A stretch of 54,310 nucleotides of DNA from Nymphaea colorata (Eukaryota; Streptophyta; Magnoliopsida; Nymphaeales; Nymphaeaceae): contig NW_022204864.1 of assembly GCF_008831285.2 (NCBI RefSeq), positions 1-54,310 of the forward strand, in the 5' to 3' direction. The notes beneath the pieces were generated by a model that did not search any database, was not told the origin of the DNA, and saw only the letters and a program-made list of their open reading frames with translations. Positions 35,431 through 46,905 of this stretch are shown piece after piece. The translations under genes were made by a program, and so were the position numbers. Positions within the stretch are counted from its first letter, which is position 1. Every line of letters starts with the position of its first letter.

Positions 35431-38400
35431 ATGAGTTTCTTTTCAAAAATGAGATCAAGGACCTGCGCAACAACCACGAGTGCATCATCAGGATCGCTGT
35501 CTCCAACGTACCCATCAATCCAACCATCGCCATCACCACCTCCAACAAAATCCACCTCTTCAATTAGAGCGAAGACAAACATCAGTATGAACTCTCACGC
35601 TCCATCACCCCCACCTGCATCGAATGGCACCCCAATAACCCCATCCTCGCTATTGGCTGGGACAACGGTACTCCCTCCCCCACTCAGACAGGATCACTAT
35701 CTGGAACGAAGACACAAAGGCACCCAAAGAGGAAGGCAAGCCTCACGCAGACCCCATCATGCTGATCAAGTTCAGCCCAACAGGGAACAGGATGGTGACC
35801 AGCGACCTTACCGGCACGATTGGAGTATGGCGTGGGATAAACCTGCTGACTGTCTACCAGAAGGAGTGGGCCATAACACATTGCGTCTTCTCTGAAATCA
35901 CTTTGGAGGGATTCAAAGGCAACTTGGGCAACTTATTCCTGTTTGCAGGCAGATCAGGCACCGTCTGCCTTGCCAACGACATGAAAATGTGTTCGGACGT
36001 CTGCAGAGTGGGCGGAACAATCAAGGCGCTCATGTTCTACCAGAAGGAAGGATCAGCCATAGTCATCACCTCTAACCTACTGCTGGTGCAGTTTAAGATC
36101 AACTTCACCGAAAAATCAGTCCCCGAAAAAAAAGTGAAACTGTCCATTTCGGGAGAGCCTGAGAACCTTTGCTCCATATGGATCGGAGAGAGCTTACTGT
36201 CGACTTGCTCCAATTAGAATATGATCCGGTTCTGGCATTTGGAAGCTGACGAAAATTACAACCTGACCGTGTTTGATGTGCTCAATTCAGATAGTGTGGG
36301 CATCAACATGGCAGCTGATAAGATCTCCAGCATAGTATACGACAACCGTGAGCGTTCCTTAGTGGTAGGCAGGCACTCGGTAAGGACGTCTAATGTTCTG
36401 GAAAAACATGGCTTTGGGTACAGATTCTCCAGATGATAAGGACCAGTGGGCTCCCCAGCCCATCCTAAACCTGGGCAAGCAAATCCAGACACTGAAAAAA
36501 GGAGTCATCGTCTGCAAGCAGAGCGACGGCGAGGTCATCATCGTCAGCGAAACCAAGATCTCAGCGCGCATGAGTGGCAATTTCAAGGCCATCCTCAAGG
36601 GCACCGACAAGATAGAGGTCTCCTACGAGGACAGCAAGGATAATTCGTGGAGCAGTTCACCACCTCAGGCCACATCAAGGGCTTCGATCTCATGCGACAA
36701 GCTGCTGTACTGGACCAGCAAGAAGATATAGATCTTATAGATCGCCAAAAGCTCCAACCTCGCCATCACTACTGTTTCCTCCATCGAGCAGAAGGCCCTT
36801 CGCTGTCTCTTCGCCTCCAAGGATTCATTCATCATCTCCACCGATTACGGATTCAACTTGCTCAGCCTCATGGGCAGATCAAACAGTCCCTCACCTTCCC
36901 CGAAAGCGAGGGAAAAGTCTCAGGCATCGAAATAACCAATAACTTCCTGGTCTGCTGGACGCAGGAAAGCTACATGAGAGTATTCACCATCGGAGGAGAG
37001 ATCAAACAGGTCGGCCAATCGCGAAGATTTGAAGATTCTAAGTCACTAATCGGAAACATTAGGCACTGTGCCATCAACGCCAATGGACGCAAGGTTGGAG
37101 TTATCTCCAATAACGCCACAAGCACAGGCTCAGCAGTCAACCACGCCTTCCACATATACGACACCGACACTGACAGCTTTGTCGACTATGATCTCGGCAA
37201 TGACCATATCCCCGTTTCCTTCTACTGGGACAAGAAGGAAGTGAGATACTTTGGAGTGCAGGTCGAAAGCTCAAAATCAGAGCAAATCAAAGAAGAAGAC
37301 GACAAGGATGAAAGCGAGGAAGATACCGAACAGGAAGACAATGAGGAAGAAGCTAAACCATCTAGCAGGGAATTCCTTACCTTTTTCTATACGAACTAAA
37401 CTGGAATCAGACATCAAGATAAATTTGTGCTGAGGACCAATGCTCTTGACATCTTCGCACTCAAGGTTCCCCACTTCTACTCCGTAGAGCGCAGCAAGGA
37501 GATTACCTGATCCGCCGCACCACTCTTCACGATTTCCAGCGCATCAACCACGATGATGAGATCATCAAGAACTCTATTCTCAACTTTTCCTTCCACCTCA
37601 CATCTGGCAACCTCGACGAGGCCTACAAGAGCGTCAAGAACATCCAAAACTCTGCCATTTGGGAAAAAATGGCCATCATGTGCGTCAAGTGCAACGTCTA
37701 GATGTTGCGGAGATCTGCATCGGAAATATGAAGTTTGCACGAGGAGCCAGGAGCATCAGAGAGGCAAAGAAAGAACCATAAGTAGAGACACAGCTTGCTA
37801 TGGTGGCAATCCAACTTGGCATGGTCGATGAAGCTAAGACTCTCTACGAAAACAGCGGTCGTTATGATATGTACAGTCGCATCTGTCAGAGCAACGCAGA
37901 GATCGAAAAAGCATAGAAATCTCTGAAAAATACGACAGGATTAATCTGAAGAACACTTACTACAACGCAGCCAAGCTCTACGAGGCTTCCTCTCGCTTCG
38001 ATCTAGCCCTTGAGTATTACGAGAAATCAGGCACCCATCTCAAGGAAGTGCCACGTATGTACTTGAAGCCGGTCGCATCAAGGAACTCACCGAGTACGTG
38101 GAAGCCAAAAAGGACAAGAAACTGTACACATGGTTGGGACAGTACAATGAGTCCATCGGAAACCTCAACGACGCAGTTAAATACTACGAGTAGGGTGAAT
38201 CTACTTCCAACTTGGTCCGTCTTTATCTCTCTCAAAACCAGGTCCAGGAGAGCATCCGCATTTGCAACTCTGACTCATAGCCACAAGCATGCTTCCTGCT
38301 TGCACGCCACCTCTAAAAGTCCAATATGCTCAGTGAAGCCATCCACTTCTACGCAAAGGCACAGTATTACTCACAGGCAGTCAAGATCGCAATCACGAAT

Positions 38401-39598
38401 GAGCTTGATGGAGAGATTCTAAGTCTCAGCATGGCTAGTCCCAAGGAAGTTGCATTCCGATCAGCTGCCTACTTTGAACGCAAGGGACTCATCGAAAAAG
38501 CCATCCGTCTCTACAGAAAGCAGGAGCTATCAAAAAGGCTAACTTGCTTGCCGAAAAGCATGGCTTCACCGAACTGATTTCGAACTAAGGAATCTAGGAG
38601 GAGAGTGGAGATGAGCAAGACTTGATCGAAGGCGGAGACAAGGCTGCCATTAATGCCAAGATTTCATCTCTTCTCGAGGCTGGCAAGTATGAAAGAGCAG
38701 TCCTCTGCTCGTTAGCTCTAAACAGTATGAAAAGCCTGGATATATGCATTCAACAGAACGTGCCTATTCAAGAAGAACTGATCAAGAAGATGATTCCTGA
38801 TGAAGAACCTAAAACCCAATGGAGAAAACAAAAAGAGCAGAACTAACCAAAGTTATTGCTGAAAAGTGCCGCAAGCAAGGCAGCTTTGAGATTGCTTCAA
38901 ATCTTACATAAAGGTGGGTGATAAGATTACCTCTCTGAAGTGCCTAATCTAGCTGGGAGACCCTGCTAAAGTCATCAGTTTTGCCAACAACGCCCGCAGT
39001 GCCTAAACATACGTCCTCGCTGCCAACTTCCTGCAGACTGCTGACTGGCATCAGAACCAGGAACTGATGAAGAACATCATCGGCTTTACCAAAAGGCAAA
39101 GGCCTATGACAACCTAGCCAACTTCTTCTAGGCATGCTCCAACGTTGAAATCGATGAATACCGTGACTACTTCAAGGGCGCACAGGCTCTCAATGAAGCC
39201 ATCAAGTACCAAACCCGCTCCACCTCCTCAGATAAGGAATACAAGCTTTAACTTTCAACCACAAGAAAGCTCTTATGGACCAGTTCAACGAACTAAAGGA
39301 ACTCAACGAATCAGACCCACAACAGATGGTAGCAGGCTGTCTTAGCTGCTATAATAAGTAATCATGATATATTCAGCCTGACATTGAGCAATCAGTCAGA
39401 AGAGGAGATCTTTTCGGCATTCTAATCGAGCATCACTTCGACAAGGGTGACTACAATCGTTGCTTATAATTCCTGAAGAAGATGAAGGAGCGTGGCATTA
39501 TAATAACTCCATACGTCGATAAGTAGATTGTACGTCAGTATTTATTCAGATCGATACGGTATACCGGCAGTTGGGAATTCCACAAAGAAAAAGAATGA
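35431..39598 (+). CDS. IFT140: Intraflagellar transport protein IFT140 (IFT-A core)
   Basis: About 1,380 aa, close to the animal protein. Two N-terminal WD40 propellers (for example [51 protein letters not shown]) are followed by TPR-like helical repeats ([56 protein letters not shown]). IFT140 is a core of the IFT-A complex, which drives retrograde transport and brings membrane proteins into cilia. An acidic insert of about 25 residues (37290-37370) sits in the second propeller. Just before the last exon, CTA TAA TAA reads LEE exactly where animal IFT140 has LEEPD, and a 19-nt intron follows. Several one-base frame steps are present. Confidence 0.95.
39358..39376 (+). other. Micro-intron, 19 nt (IFT140)
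   Basis: GTAATCATG...ATTCAG directly after two TAA (Glu) codons. Splicing reads [20 protein letters not shown], matching the conserved IFT140 C-terminus. Confidence 0.9.
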
Positions 39599-39869
39599 AA
39601 TATAAGAAGAAGTCATAGAGGATCTTTCCTGATGCAATCAAATCAATACATATAACATAGCTATCACTTTTCCCCTTATCCTTGCTATGCACCACATTTG
39701 TTTCCACCCATATGGTCTATCGATGCAATTCCTTTACATATCAATACCCTATCTTCCAAATCATTTTTAGTTTGATGTTAACCTTTCATCCGTTTTTATT
39801 TTATTGCATTAATTTATTGGATGGAACTTAAACATTTAAATCGACAAATAATTGCATTATAGCAATAAA
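39599..39869. other. Intergenic spacer
   Basis: 271 bp strongly AT-rich region between tandem genes; it likely holds the terminator of IFT140 and the promoter of the PDK1 gene. No RNA gene is recognised. Confidence 0.35.
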
Positions 39870-41292
39870 ATGAGTAAAGGGGGTAAGTTGTTCGACTACG
39901 ACATCGGTCGGAAGCTAGGATAGGGATCCTTCGGAGAGGTCATACTCGCCACCAAGAACAATAACAAGTTCGCCATCAAAAAAATAAGCAAGAAACAAGT
40001 ATTCAAGGTAACACACCCATCACTTAGGTCAATAAATTGCATGAACCCTTCATCGAAAAAGAGATACTCTATCGCTTGAACGAACTCAGCAAGGATTTTC
40101 CATATTTCGTCAAGATCCACCAGACAGAATCCGACGAGGACAACATCTATCTCATCCTGGAGTACTGCTCAGGCGGCACCCTCTAGCACTTCGCCCTCAG
40201 TAAGATCGATTCCATGAAGATAATGAACTTGATTCAGCAGTGATCAAGAAGATAGCTGCGAAGATCCTGCTGATCATGGAGAAATTGCACTCCTTCGGCA
40301 TCGTCCACCGCGACCTAAAAGTAGAGATTCGATCACGAAGCCATCCAACTTCCTCATCACTGAAAGCGGATTCATCAAACTGTCTGACTTTGGCACTGCG
40401 TATGCTCCCGACAGCCTCTTCACCAAGGAAGTGGCCGCCAAGATTCGCGAAATTAAAGAGATAAGCCAAAAAAATTAAGAAAAGGAAAGAAAAGGATCAG
40501 AAAGCCCTGAAATGCCTCATGATCGTCGCTCGACCTTCGTCGGAACTGCATGGTAAAAATCTCATAACGTAGTTACATGGCTCCTGAGTTGCTCTCCAAC
40601 GACATCTGCGGAAAGTAGGCTGACATTTGGGCCTTCGGATGCATTCTTTTCTAGATGATTTTCAAAAAATCACCATTCTTCGATACCAGCGAGGGTATGG
40701 TCTGGAAGAAGATTCTCAACAACGAGATCCTCATCTAGCCAACTGAAAAAATGAAGGTAAAAAGATGAATAACTAGGGACAAGAAGTTCTGATCAGCTTG
40801 ATCGATTTATCAGGAAGATACTGGTGAAGGAAATCAACAAAAGAATCGGATACGGTGAAAGCGGCTACGCAGAGATCAAAAAACATCCATTTTTCGAAGA
40901 CATTGATTGGGAAGCATTGCAGTCAAGCCGATAGCCGAGATAATCTCCATCTTATAGAACCGTAAGGTGTAGTAGCAGCGTATTTTATGGATTGATTCAG
41001 CTGTAAAACCTAAGGAAAAAGTGATCCTGCAAGGCGTGGTGGGAAAAAAGGCATTTTTCGGTAATTTTAAGTAGAGAATGCTTATCCTCTACTCCACTCC
41101 TAAGTTGGTGTATTATTGCACTGAGACCGGTTAAAAGAAGGGAGAAATCGAGCTTAGAAGCAAACCCCCGTAACGATGGACGGTAAGATATTCTCAGTAA
41201 CGAACGAGAAGAAAACTTACTACTTCAAATCGAAGACATCAAACTAATGGACATAGATGATCAGGAATGCAATTCTGAATGCATACTATTGA
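39870..41292 (+). CDS. PDPK1: 3-phosphoinositide-dependent protein kinase 1 (PDK1-like AGC kinase)
   Basis: About 447 aa after four 20-nt introns. The kinase domain shows the Gly loop LGEGSFGEV (Glu from TAG), the catalytic lysine in FAIKKI, HRDLKPSNFL, DFGTA, activation segment STFVGTACYMAPELL, ADIWAFGCILFEMI and the C-lobe end YAEIKKHPFFEDIDWEAL. A PH domain follows (KVILQGVVGKKAFFGNFK, LVYYCTETGEKKGEIELR, NEKKTYYFKS, WTEMIRNAI), the arrangement of PDK1. PDK1 phosphorylates the activation loop of other AGC kinases at the membrane in response to PIP3. One frame step near 40795 needs one base. Every TAA/TAG is readable as Glu. Confidence 0.92.
40008..40027 (+). other. Micro-intron, 20 nt (PDK1 intron 1)
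   Basis: GTAACACACC...ACTTAG. Splicing joins ISKKQVFK to VNKLHEPFIEKEILYRLN. Confidence 0.92.
40321..40340 (+). other. Micro-intron, 20 nt (PDK1 intron 2, catalytic loop)
   Basis: GTAGAGATT...CACGAAG. Splicing reconstitutes the invariant catalytic loop HRDLKPSNFL. Confidence 0.96.
40553..40572 (+). other. Micro-intron, 20 nt (PDK1 intron 3, activation segment)
   Basis: GTAAAAATC...AACGTAG. Splicing reconstitutes FVGTACYMAPELL. Confidence 0.95.
40757..40776 (+). other. Micro-intron, 20 nt (PDK1 intron 4)
   Basis: GTAAAAAGATG...ACTAG after EPTEKMK. Retention would give an in-frame TGA in the intron. The downstream exon needs one more base shortly after. Confidence 0.8.
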
Positions 41293-41391
41293 TGTCCATA
41301 CCCTTTCATTATAATCAGGATATCTCATTTATCCATCATTTCAAAATCACCTAATTTCCATATAGATTGTTTATAATTTACGCTCATTTCT

Positions 41392-42490
41392 ATGCTTTCT
41401 CTTCTCAAAAGGTAAAAAGGGTCAAATTTAGCGCCAAGAACACATCCAAGACCAAGTTAATCAAACACCCAAAAAAGGACAATCCGAAGAAACCGTAAAG
41501 AACGCCTATGCAACTTCATTGACGCAGATACAAAAAAAAATGAAAGAAAATTTCTGATGAAGATAATCGATATGTGCTATAACAATCTTGCCAACCAAAT
41601 ACAACTTGTGGAAATGCTGCATTTGCCATTTCTACCAGGACCAGTATCCATCAGTCTATATAGATAACACTGCACTCCTTCCCACTGTTCTTCTCAGCAA
41701 AATCAGGTGATCAGTATGAGGGAAGACAGCGAAGAATAATAACAGACGCAATTGTAGTTCCTTTTCAACTACTTGCGGAACGTAAGGGAATACTATTACT
41801 GTTGGATTATTTATTTCAATGAAGATCTCAAGATTCTGAATGTCAAATTACTCAAAAAGGAAGAGATAGAGGAACACTAGGACATGTTCAATCCAATCAT
41901 CAATCTCATCGGCATATTTGTCAATAAATCAACCCATAAACCTATCCATTTCCATTCACATAATCAGATAAATTCCAATTGCGTTGATGAGTACTTTGGA
42001 TAGGGCAAGCCTAACAAGCCAAAGGATGAAGGAAACCCGCATAACAAGTCGGAATCTACGTTTAATAGCACTGGAACTACGTGGAAAATGATGGCGAAAA
42101 TTGAACAAATGAATGACATCAAAGAGGAAGAGGAATAAAGTAGGGTCAAGGCTTAAAGTAAAATCAAGATTCGGAGCATCTCACCTAAAATTAGGACAAA
42201 AGAGACAAGGGCCACTCCCTATCAAAGTATCCCGAATAAATGAGACCAAAAAAGCAAAGCAAAAGCTTCTCCATTAAAAATCTAAAATAGAAAAGCAAAA
42301 GCCAGATCTTATTGAACAGAAGTAAGAGCAACAACATAAGATAGATAATTCTGAGCCCCTAAAGAACTAATCAGTTTCTTTAAGTCAAAAGTTCAAGGCT
42401 CCAAATCGCAAGACCAAGCTTAAAAAATAATCAAAAGCTCACAAGATAGAGTCAATTTACTTTAAACGGCCCCACAAAGGCATCGAATGA
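41392..42490 (+). CDS. Lys-rich protein, unknown function
   Basis: About 360 aa. The start MLSLLKS is split by a 20-nt intron (41412-41431) and followed by a basic stretch (KHPKKDNPKK). A segment near 41615 could read WKCCICHF, a possible CxxC element, but the frame there is uncertain. The middle has REYYYCWIIYFNEDLKILN, and the C-terminal 150 residues are Lys/Glu/Ser-rich and likely disordered (KAKQKLLHEKSKIEKQKP, KRPHKGIE before TGA). Because its frame steps are unresolved, the domain content is unclear. It is tandem with the PDK1 gene, 99 bp downstream. No family is recognised. Confidence 0.5.
41412..41431 (+). other. Micro-intron, 20 nt (Lys-rich gene)
   Basis: GTAAAAAGGG...ATTTAG. Splicing joins MLSLLK to SAKNTSKTKLIKHPKK. 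Confidence 0.75.
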
Positions 42491-42563
42491 TATATCATTC
42501 AAACTGATATATATTTTCCATTTATGTTATAATTACAAACTTAGAAACAATCCCGGCTTACTG

Positions 42564-43518
42564 ATGGCAGAAGAACAAGAATAATAACAGGCCATCTTCC
42601 AAAGGATCATCTTCGAGGAATGTGACCAGGATGCAGAACTCAGAAGACTCAACAGGATCAAAAATAAAGATTGAAAGAAGCAATTGCGCAAAAAATTGCA
42701 TATGAAGCTGTAGAGAGAATTTATGCAGGTATACAAACGATCATATCCTCAAGAAGAGTATTATTAACCAGAACATACATACCATCCGCCAAGCTTGATG
42801 GCCACAATATGCTGCTTCCTCTATCCATAGTAAAAATACTTCGATACAGAAACAATAGAGAAGCATTTTCAGTCACAAGCTCCTTTCTTCAAAAAGCTTT
42901 GCCATGTCTTTCTCTTCTGGAGAAGAGATTTTCTCAGTGTAATGGACGATGATGCTCCCAACGATGCGTAGTCACAGCCAGACATGTACGGCCCGCTTTG
43001 GCTGAGCATCACATACATTATTTTGCTCGGCGTCACCTCTAACATCAACAATTACTTTGCCGATACTGCAAAATTTACCTTTAATGCTGACTATGTGGTC
43101 AAGGCACTAGGATTTTCTGTTATCTTTTTACTGGCCGAAATCTTGATTTATCCTGCAGCTGTGGGATGCCTTGACGGTGAAATGTCCAATCCTTAAGTAG
43201 TTATACTTTAAATTAGTCAACCAACCTAGTCGGGTATTCACTCATGCTTACTTCATTCCCACTCTGTTTTGCATCGTTCCTTCCGGCGTATGGCACATGA
43301 TCATGCTTTTGCTTGCTGCAGGGCTCAGATTTATCTTCCTTGGACGAAACTACTGCTCAAGAGTGGACAGCAAGTAGCTTCTCATATATCTGGTGATCCT
43401 AGCCATCGAAGGATTGCATTTCTATTTAGTCATTTCCAGTTTTTACTCGGTGACTGCAGGGCAAAGCTTGGACGCAGGCATGCAGAAAGTGTTCCACATG
43501 AGGGTCTTTTCATAATGA
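42564..43518 (+). CDS. YIPF1/2-type Yip1-domain membrane protein
   Basis: About 300 aa. An acidic, Tyr/Pro-rich cytosolic N-terminus (PQEEYYEPEHTYHPPSL) leads to the Yip1 entry motif YPEEKYFDTETIEKHF and PDMYGPLWLSITYIILLG, then several hydrophobic helices (VVKALGFSVIFLLAEILIYP; NLVGYSLMLTSFP; CIVPSGVWHMIMLLLAAG). DMYGP...W and VGYSL are typical of YIPF proteins, which sit in Golgi/ER membranes and bind Rab GTPases in vesicle traffic. Two introns (42710-42728, 43197-43216) restore the frame. A chance GTA...CAG 20-mer at 42830-42849 lies inside coding sequence and must not be spliced. One-base frame steps occur near 42660 and 43260. Confidence 0.78.
42710..42728 (+). other. Micro-intron, 19 nt (YIPF gene)
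   Basis: GTAGAGAG...TATGCAG. Splicing joins AQKIAYEA to VYKRSYPQEEYYEPEH. Confidence 0.8.
43197..43216 (+). other. Micro-intron, 20 nt (YIPF gene)
   Basis: GTAGTTATAC...AATTAG after a TAA (Glu) codon. Splicing joins EMSNPE to STNLVGYSLMLTSFPLC. Confidence 0.82.
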
Positions 43519-43567
43519 TGGATTGATTTATTGGATGATGATGAATAATTTATGACAAATATATCAA

Positions 43568-45815
43568 TCAGTTCCAGTCTCCATTGTTGACCTTGGAGAT
43601 GACGAAGAGAGGAATTTTTTGAAGCTGGTCAAATGAAATATGATCATTTTTATTGTACTTCTTATTCAAGAAGTAGGAAGAGTTTGCGAATACCTTCTAT
43701 TACCAACCTCTCTATAAACTTTACTTCTAGTATCCCAAGATACCAAGTGCTATGTTCTTGGCTTTTGTGCTTGGGTTTGAACGGATGAAAAGCAACTCGA
43801 TGATAAGCTTGATGGCAACGCAGAGGTTGTGATTGATGATTTACATCTAATGGTTGACTTCTTCATATTTGGTTGCACTGTCCATCAGTCTCTCATAGGT
43901 ATGCTCAAGCATCTTATCAATGTTTCCCATGTTGTTCATTTTCTCTTTCATCTTTATCAGTAATTTCTTTTGGGTGTTACGGAACTCTTCTGACTTATTC
44001 TCGACGTCTTTGAATGCTTGCTTCAGCTTCTCCCTGAATTCGAAATGTTCCTTCATTATTAAAAAGAACTCTTCAAGTGGAATTTCAACAGAAAGCTCCA
44101 CTTTGACTTCGTGCGAGCATTATACTGCCTTATGTGATTAGAAAACTAGGTAATGATATAGCAAAGACCTGAGTACTATGTACTTTATATCTTCGCCTTG
44201 TTGAATCCTTTATTGTAAGTTATGATGCACTCGATGCCGTTGGATAGTGTAATTCTGAGAGCTTTGCGGTACTAGGGACTACCTTTCGAGATCAACTCTG
44301 GGAAGATATCATTGAAAGAAGGCAGCTCGATATTGCTCTTGATGATTATCTTATTTTAGTAGTTCTCTTTTGATTAGAAACCGTTGACAAGACATTGTAG
44401 GCCCATAGGAATGGCCACGTCTTCCAGCTTGATGAAGGGAGGTCCTCCTAAATAAACAAATCTTTACTTTGCTAGTTGCTTTAATATCTGACAATAACTC
44501 CCATCTCTCTCTCGTAGGGGAAGCTCTCATTGTGCGTAAATAGAGCGAAGACAATTTTATCTCCATTTTTGGCTAAATTGAGCTCCTTTATTGTCTCAGT
44601 GCTGAACAAATTATAAGGAGGGTTTATTTGCACTTTGAAGTTTCTGAGAGCCTCCCTGCTGGTAACCTCACAGACTAGTTGGCATTTGACTAATTTTCCT
44701 TCGATTTGGAACAGCCTATCCTTTTATTACATACTTTCATATGATTTCTCAACCTCTTTGAAGTAAAGTCGATACCCTACCTTTTGGTTGGCCAATTGAT
44801 CGATCTGTTTCCCTGGATCTTCTTTGTTCCTCATTCTATTCATCAATTCCTCTGTCTCAGCAGCCACAATCGCATAGTCTATTTTGTCAGAAAGCGGTTA
44901 TATGACAGTATCAGGCAGCTCCACTCCTGAATAGGCCAGTTCGAGATGTCCTTCTTCGGAAAGAATGGTCAAAGCCCCTTTTATTTATTAATGCTAGCAT
45001 ACGATGATCCTGAGCGGTACGTAATCAAGTTTCAATGCCCACAGTAGTTCATAATTAGAAGAGTAGATGAACATTTGTCCACTGAAATTGGCCACAATGA
45101 TGTTGTACGCACTAACGTTACGAAAAGCTATGGCTCCGCAACTGATATCCTCCTCCATCACTTTAGTCTTTACGATCTTCGCATGCGTCACTTCCCACAG
45201 CGCCCTTTCTCCGATGACCACAATAGTATCCATAAACACGAATAATTGCCTCACCCGTCCCACGATGATGCGCCATTGTTCGGTGGAGCCTTCAATCTCA
45301 ACCAATTCCTCCCCATCTACAAAATAAATCTTGCTCATGGAGCGCGTGAAAGGATAAATGGGATCTGCCACCTTTATCTTCTGAGTCTCGAGTGGATTCA
45401 GGTACTGGATGGTAGAGTTGAGCGTCATCACCGATATTGGACTAATGCCGATCCCAAAGGAAGGATCTACGTCGACGTATAACAATCTTGGCTAGAAGTT
45501 GTCGCCAGCCTGCTCGAAGGTGATGTAGGCAAACTTGCGGAAGAAGAGCACGCCGATAGTGCTGTGTCTGATGCGCTAGTCTGGATGGGAGACGAACTTA
45601 ACATCCACGATACCATTCTCGAATTGATTTTCATAGATGCTCCTCGCTTCCACTTCTCTTCCCTTCATGATAATGAAAATCCTCAATCTCCCCTGGAAAT
45701 TTCCCAGAGCAATGGCAGGTTGCCGGCCAATCTTCCCCACAGCCAGATGTTTTTCGTCGAACTCCTACTATGAGAAGGCGCGGCTCCACAGAGATTTCAG
45801 CTTGAAGAGCGACAT
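43568..45815 (-). CDS. BBS9: BBSome subunit BBS9 (PTHB1)
   Basis: About 750 aa. It begins MSLFKLKSLWSRAFSEEEFD, close to the animal BBS9 start (two TAG codons in the Glu run). A propeller region (IALGNFQGRLRIF, IGVLFFRKFAYITFEQAG, VDVDPSFGIGISP) is followed by beta-rich domains and a C-terminal helical part with VEIPLEEFFLIMKEHFEF, IDKMLEHTYERLMDSA and LERGWEEKVF, where TAA TAG encode the conserved EE. BBS9 is a core of the BBSome, the coat that moves membrane proteins in and out of cilia with IFT. The order and spacing match the family throughout. Frame steps occur between 44150 and 44990. Its stop lies 49 bp from that of the convergent YIPF gene. Confidence 0.93.
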
Positions 45816-45958
45816 TCAAATAACTATTGCTAAAAGTTATAAAAACACCAAAAACAACAAAACAACAACAAACCCATATGCCCAAATACCTCATAATCAA
45901 GAAAAACCGTCTCTGGGGTGATAGCGAGGCTGATGATAGATTATTAGACAATCAACTA

Positions 45959-46709
45959 TCAATTGATTTTGAAATCCTTGAAAATGGAGAGCTGTTTGGC
46001 GAAATCTGACTTCTATATTTCTGCAACTTTTTCCCGGTATTTCTTCTGTTTCTCTTCCTGGCGCTTGATTGCCTCCACGTTAGGTTTAAACGCGAACAAG
46101 TCCTCGCCTATCTTGTCCATCCTTAGCGGTTTGGAAAGATTAGGATCCTGCCTCCAGTTGTACATAGTCCTCATTTCGGTTGAGCCAGCGTTAGCAACGT
46201 CCACTTTTGACTTAATTGAACGCAAACAGGCCAAGACAAACTCCTGATATTCTTTTCTATCTCCAGAGGTTAGCCAGTTATCGATGAAAGAGACCGCTAT
46301 GGAATTCAAAGGCTTGGCCAGGTCCAACTAAATCATCTTCTATTTACCTTTTGCAGCGTCTTAAACTAGAAGATGTTCATTTTCTTTGTCTTGCTCACCG
46401 AATATCCATGATGGAACTGATAAGTGGTGGTCAATTGTTTCCTGCGGTACATCTCTTCAGCCTCTTCCAATCTACTTCTAAGGATTTATACGAGTAGTGA
46501 TTTTTACGGCTCATCAAGCTTTGATGCGTTTCATACAATGCCTTTTCCTGGGGGAGGAGAACATTGACGTGCTTATTGCCTTTACTGTTGTAGATCTGCT
46601 CGATGATCTCCAGGCCGATCCTTTCATTCTCCTTGATGTAGTTGAACCAATCATCCAACTTGCTTCTGTATTAGGCTCTGATTATCTTGTCCAAAATCTT
46701 CTCAGACAT
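45959..46709 (-). CDS. Conserved-looking helical protein, unknown function
   Basis: About 243 aa, charged and predicted mostly helical, with several Trp/Tyr residues (KLDDWFNYIKENERIG, LEEAEEMYRRKQLTTTYQF, SFIDNWLTSGDRKEYQEF, MRTMYNWRQDPNLSKPLR). A clean 20-nt intron (46328-46347) lies in the middle and one frame step near 46455 needs one base. It ends KSDFAKQLSIFKDFKIN, TGA. Located 144 bp upstream of BBS9 on the same strand. An axonemal or cytoskeletal role would fit its composition, but I recognise no family. Confidence 0.65.
46328..46347 (-). other. Micro-intron, 20 nt (unknown gene 45959-46709)
   Basis: Minus strand GTAAATAG...GATTTAG. Splicing joins IFEFKTLQK to LDLAKPLNSIAVSFIDNW. Retention gives TGA in frame. 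Confidence 0.87.
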
Positions 46710-46905
46710 GAGGTATAAGTTATATAAAATAAAAGGATAGAAAACGCGCTGATCTTATCTGAAGTATTATCATTAGATATAATCGAGATTGATAAAAGAG
46801 GATAAACTTTTCAACGAATGGTGGGGTATAGTTTAATCATCGATGGAAATGGGTTCATTTTTGAATGGCTATCTTTTGCATTATTACAGTTTATTTCTTT
46901 TATTG

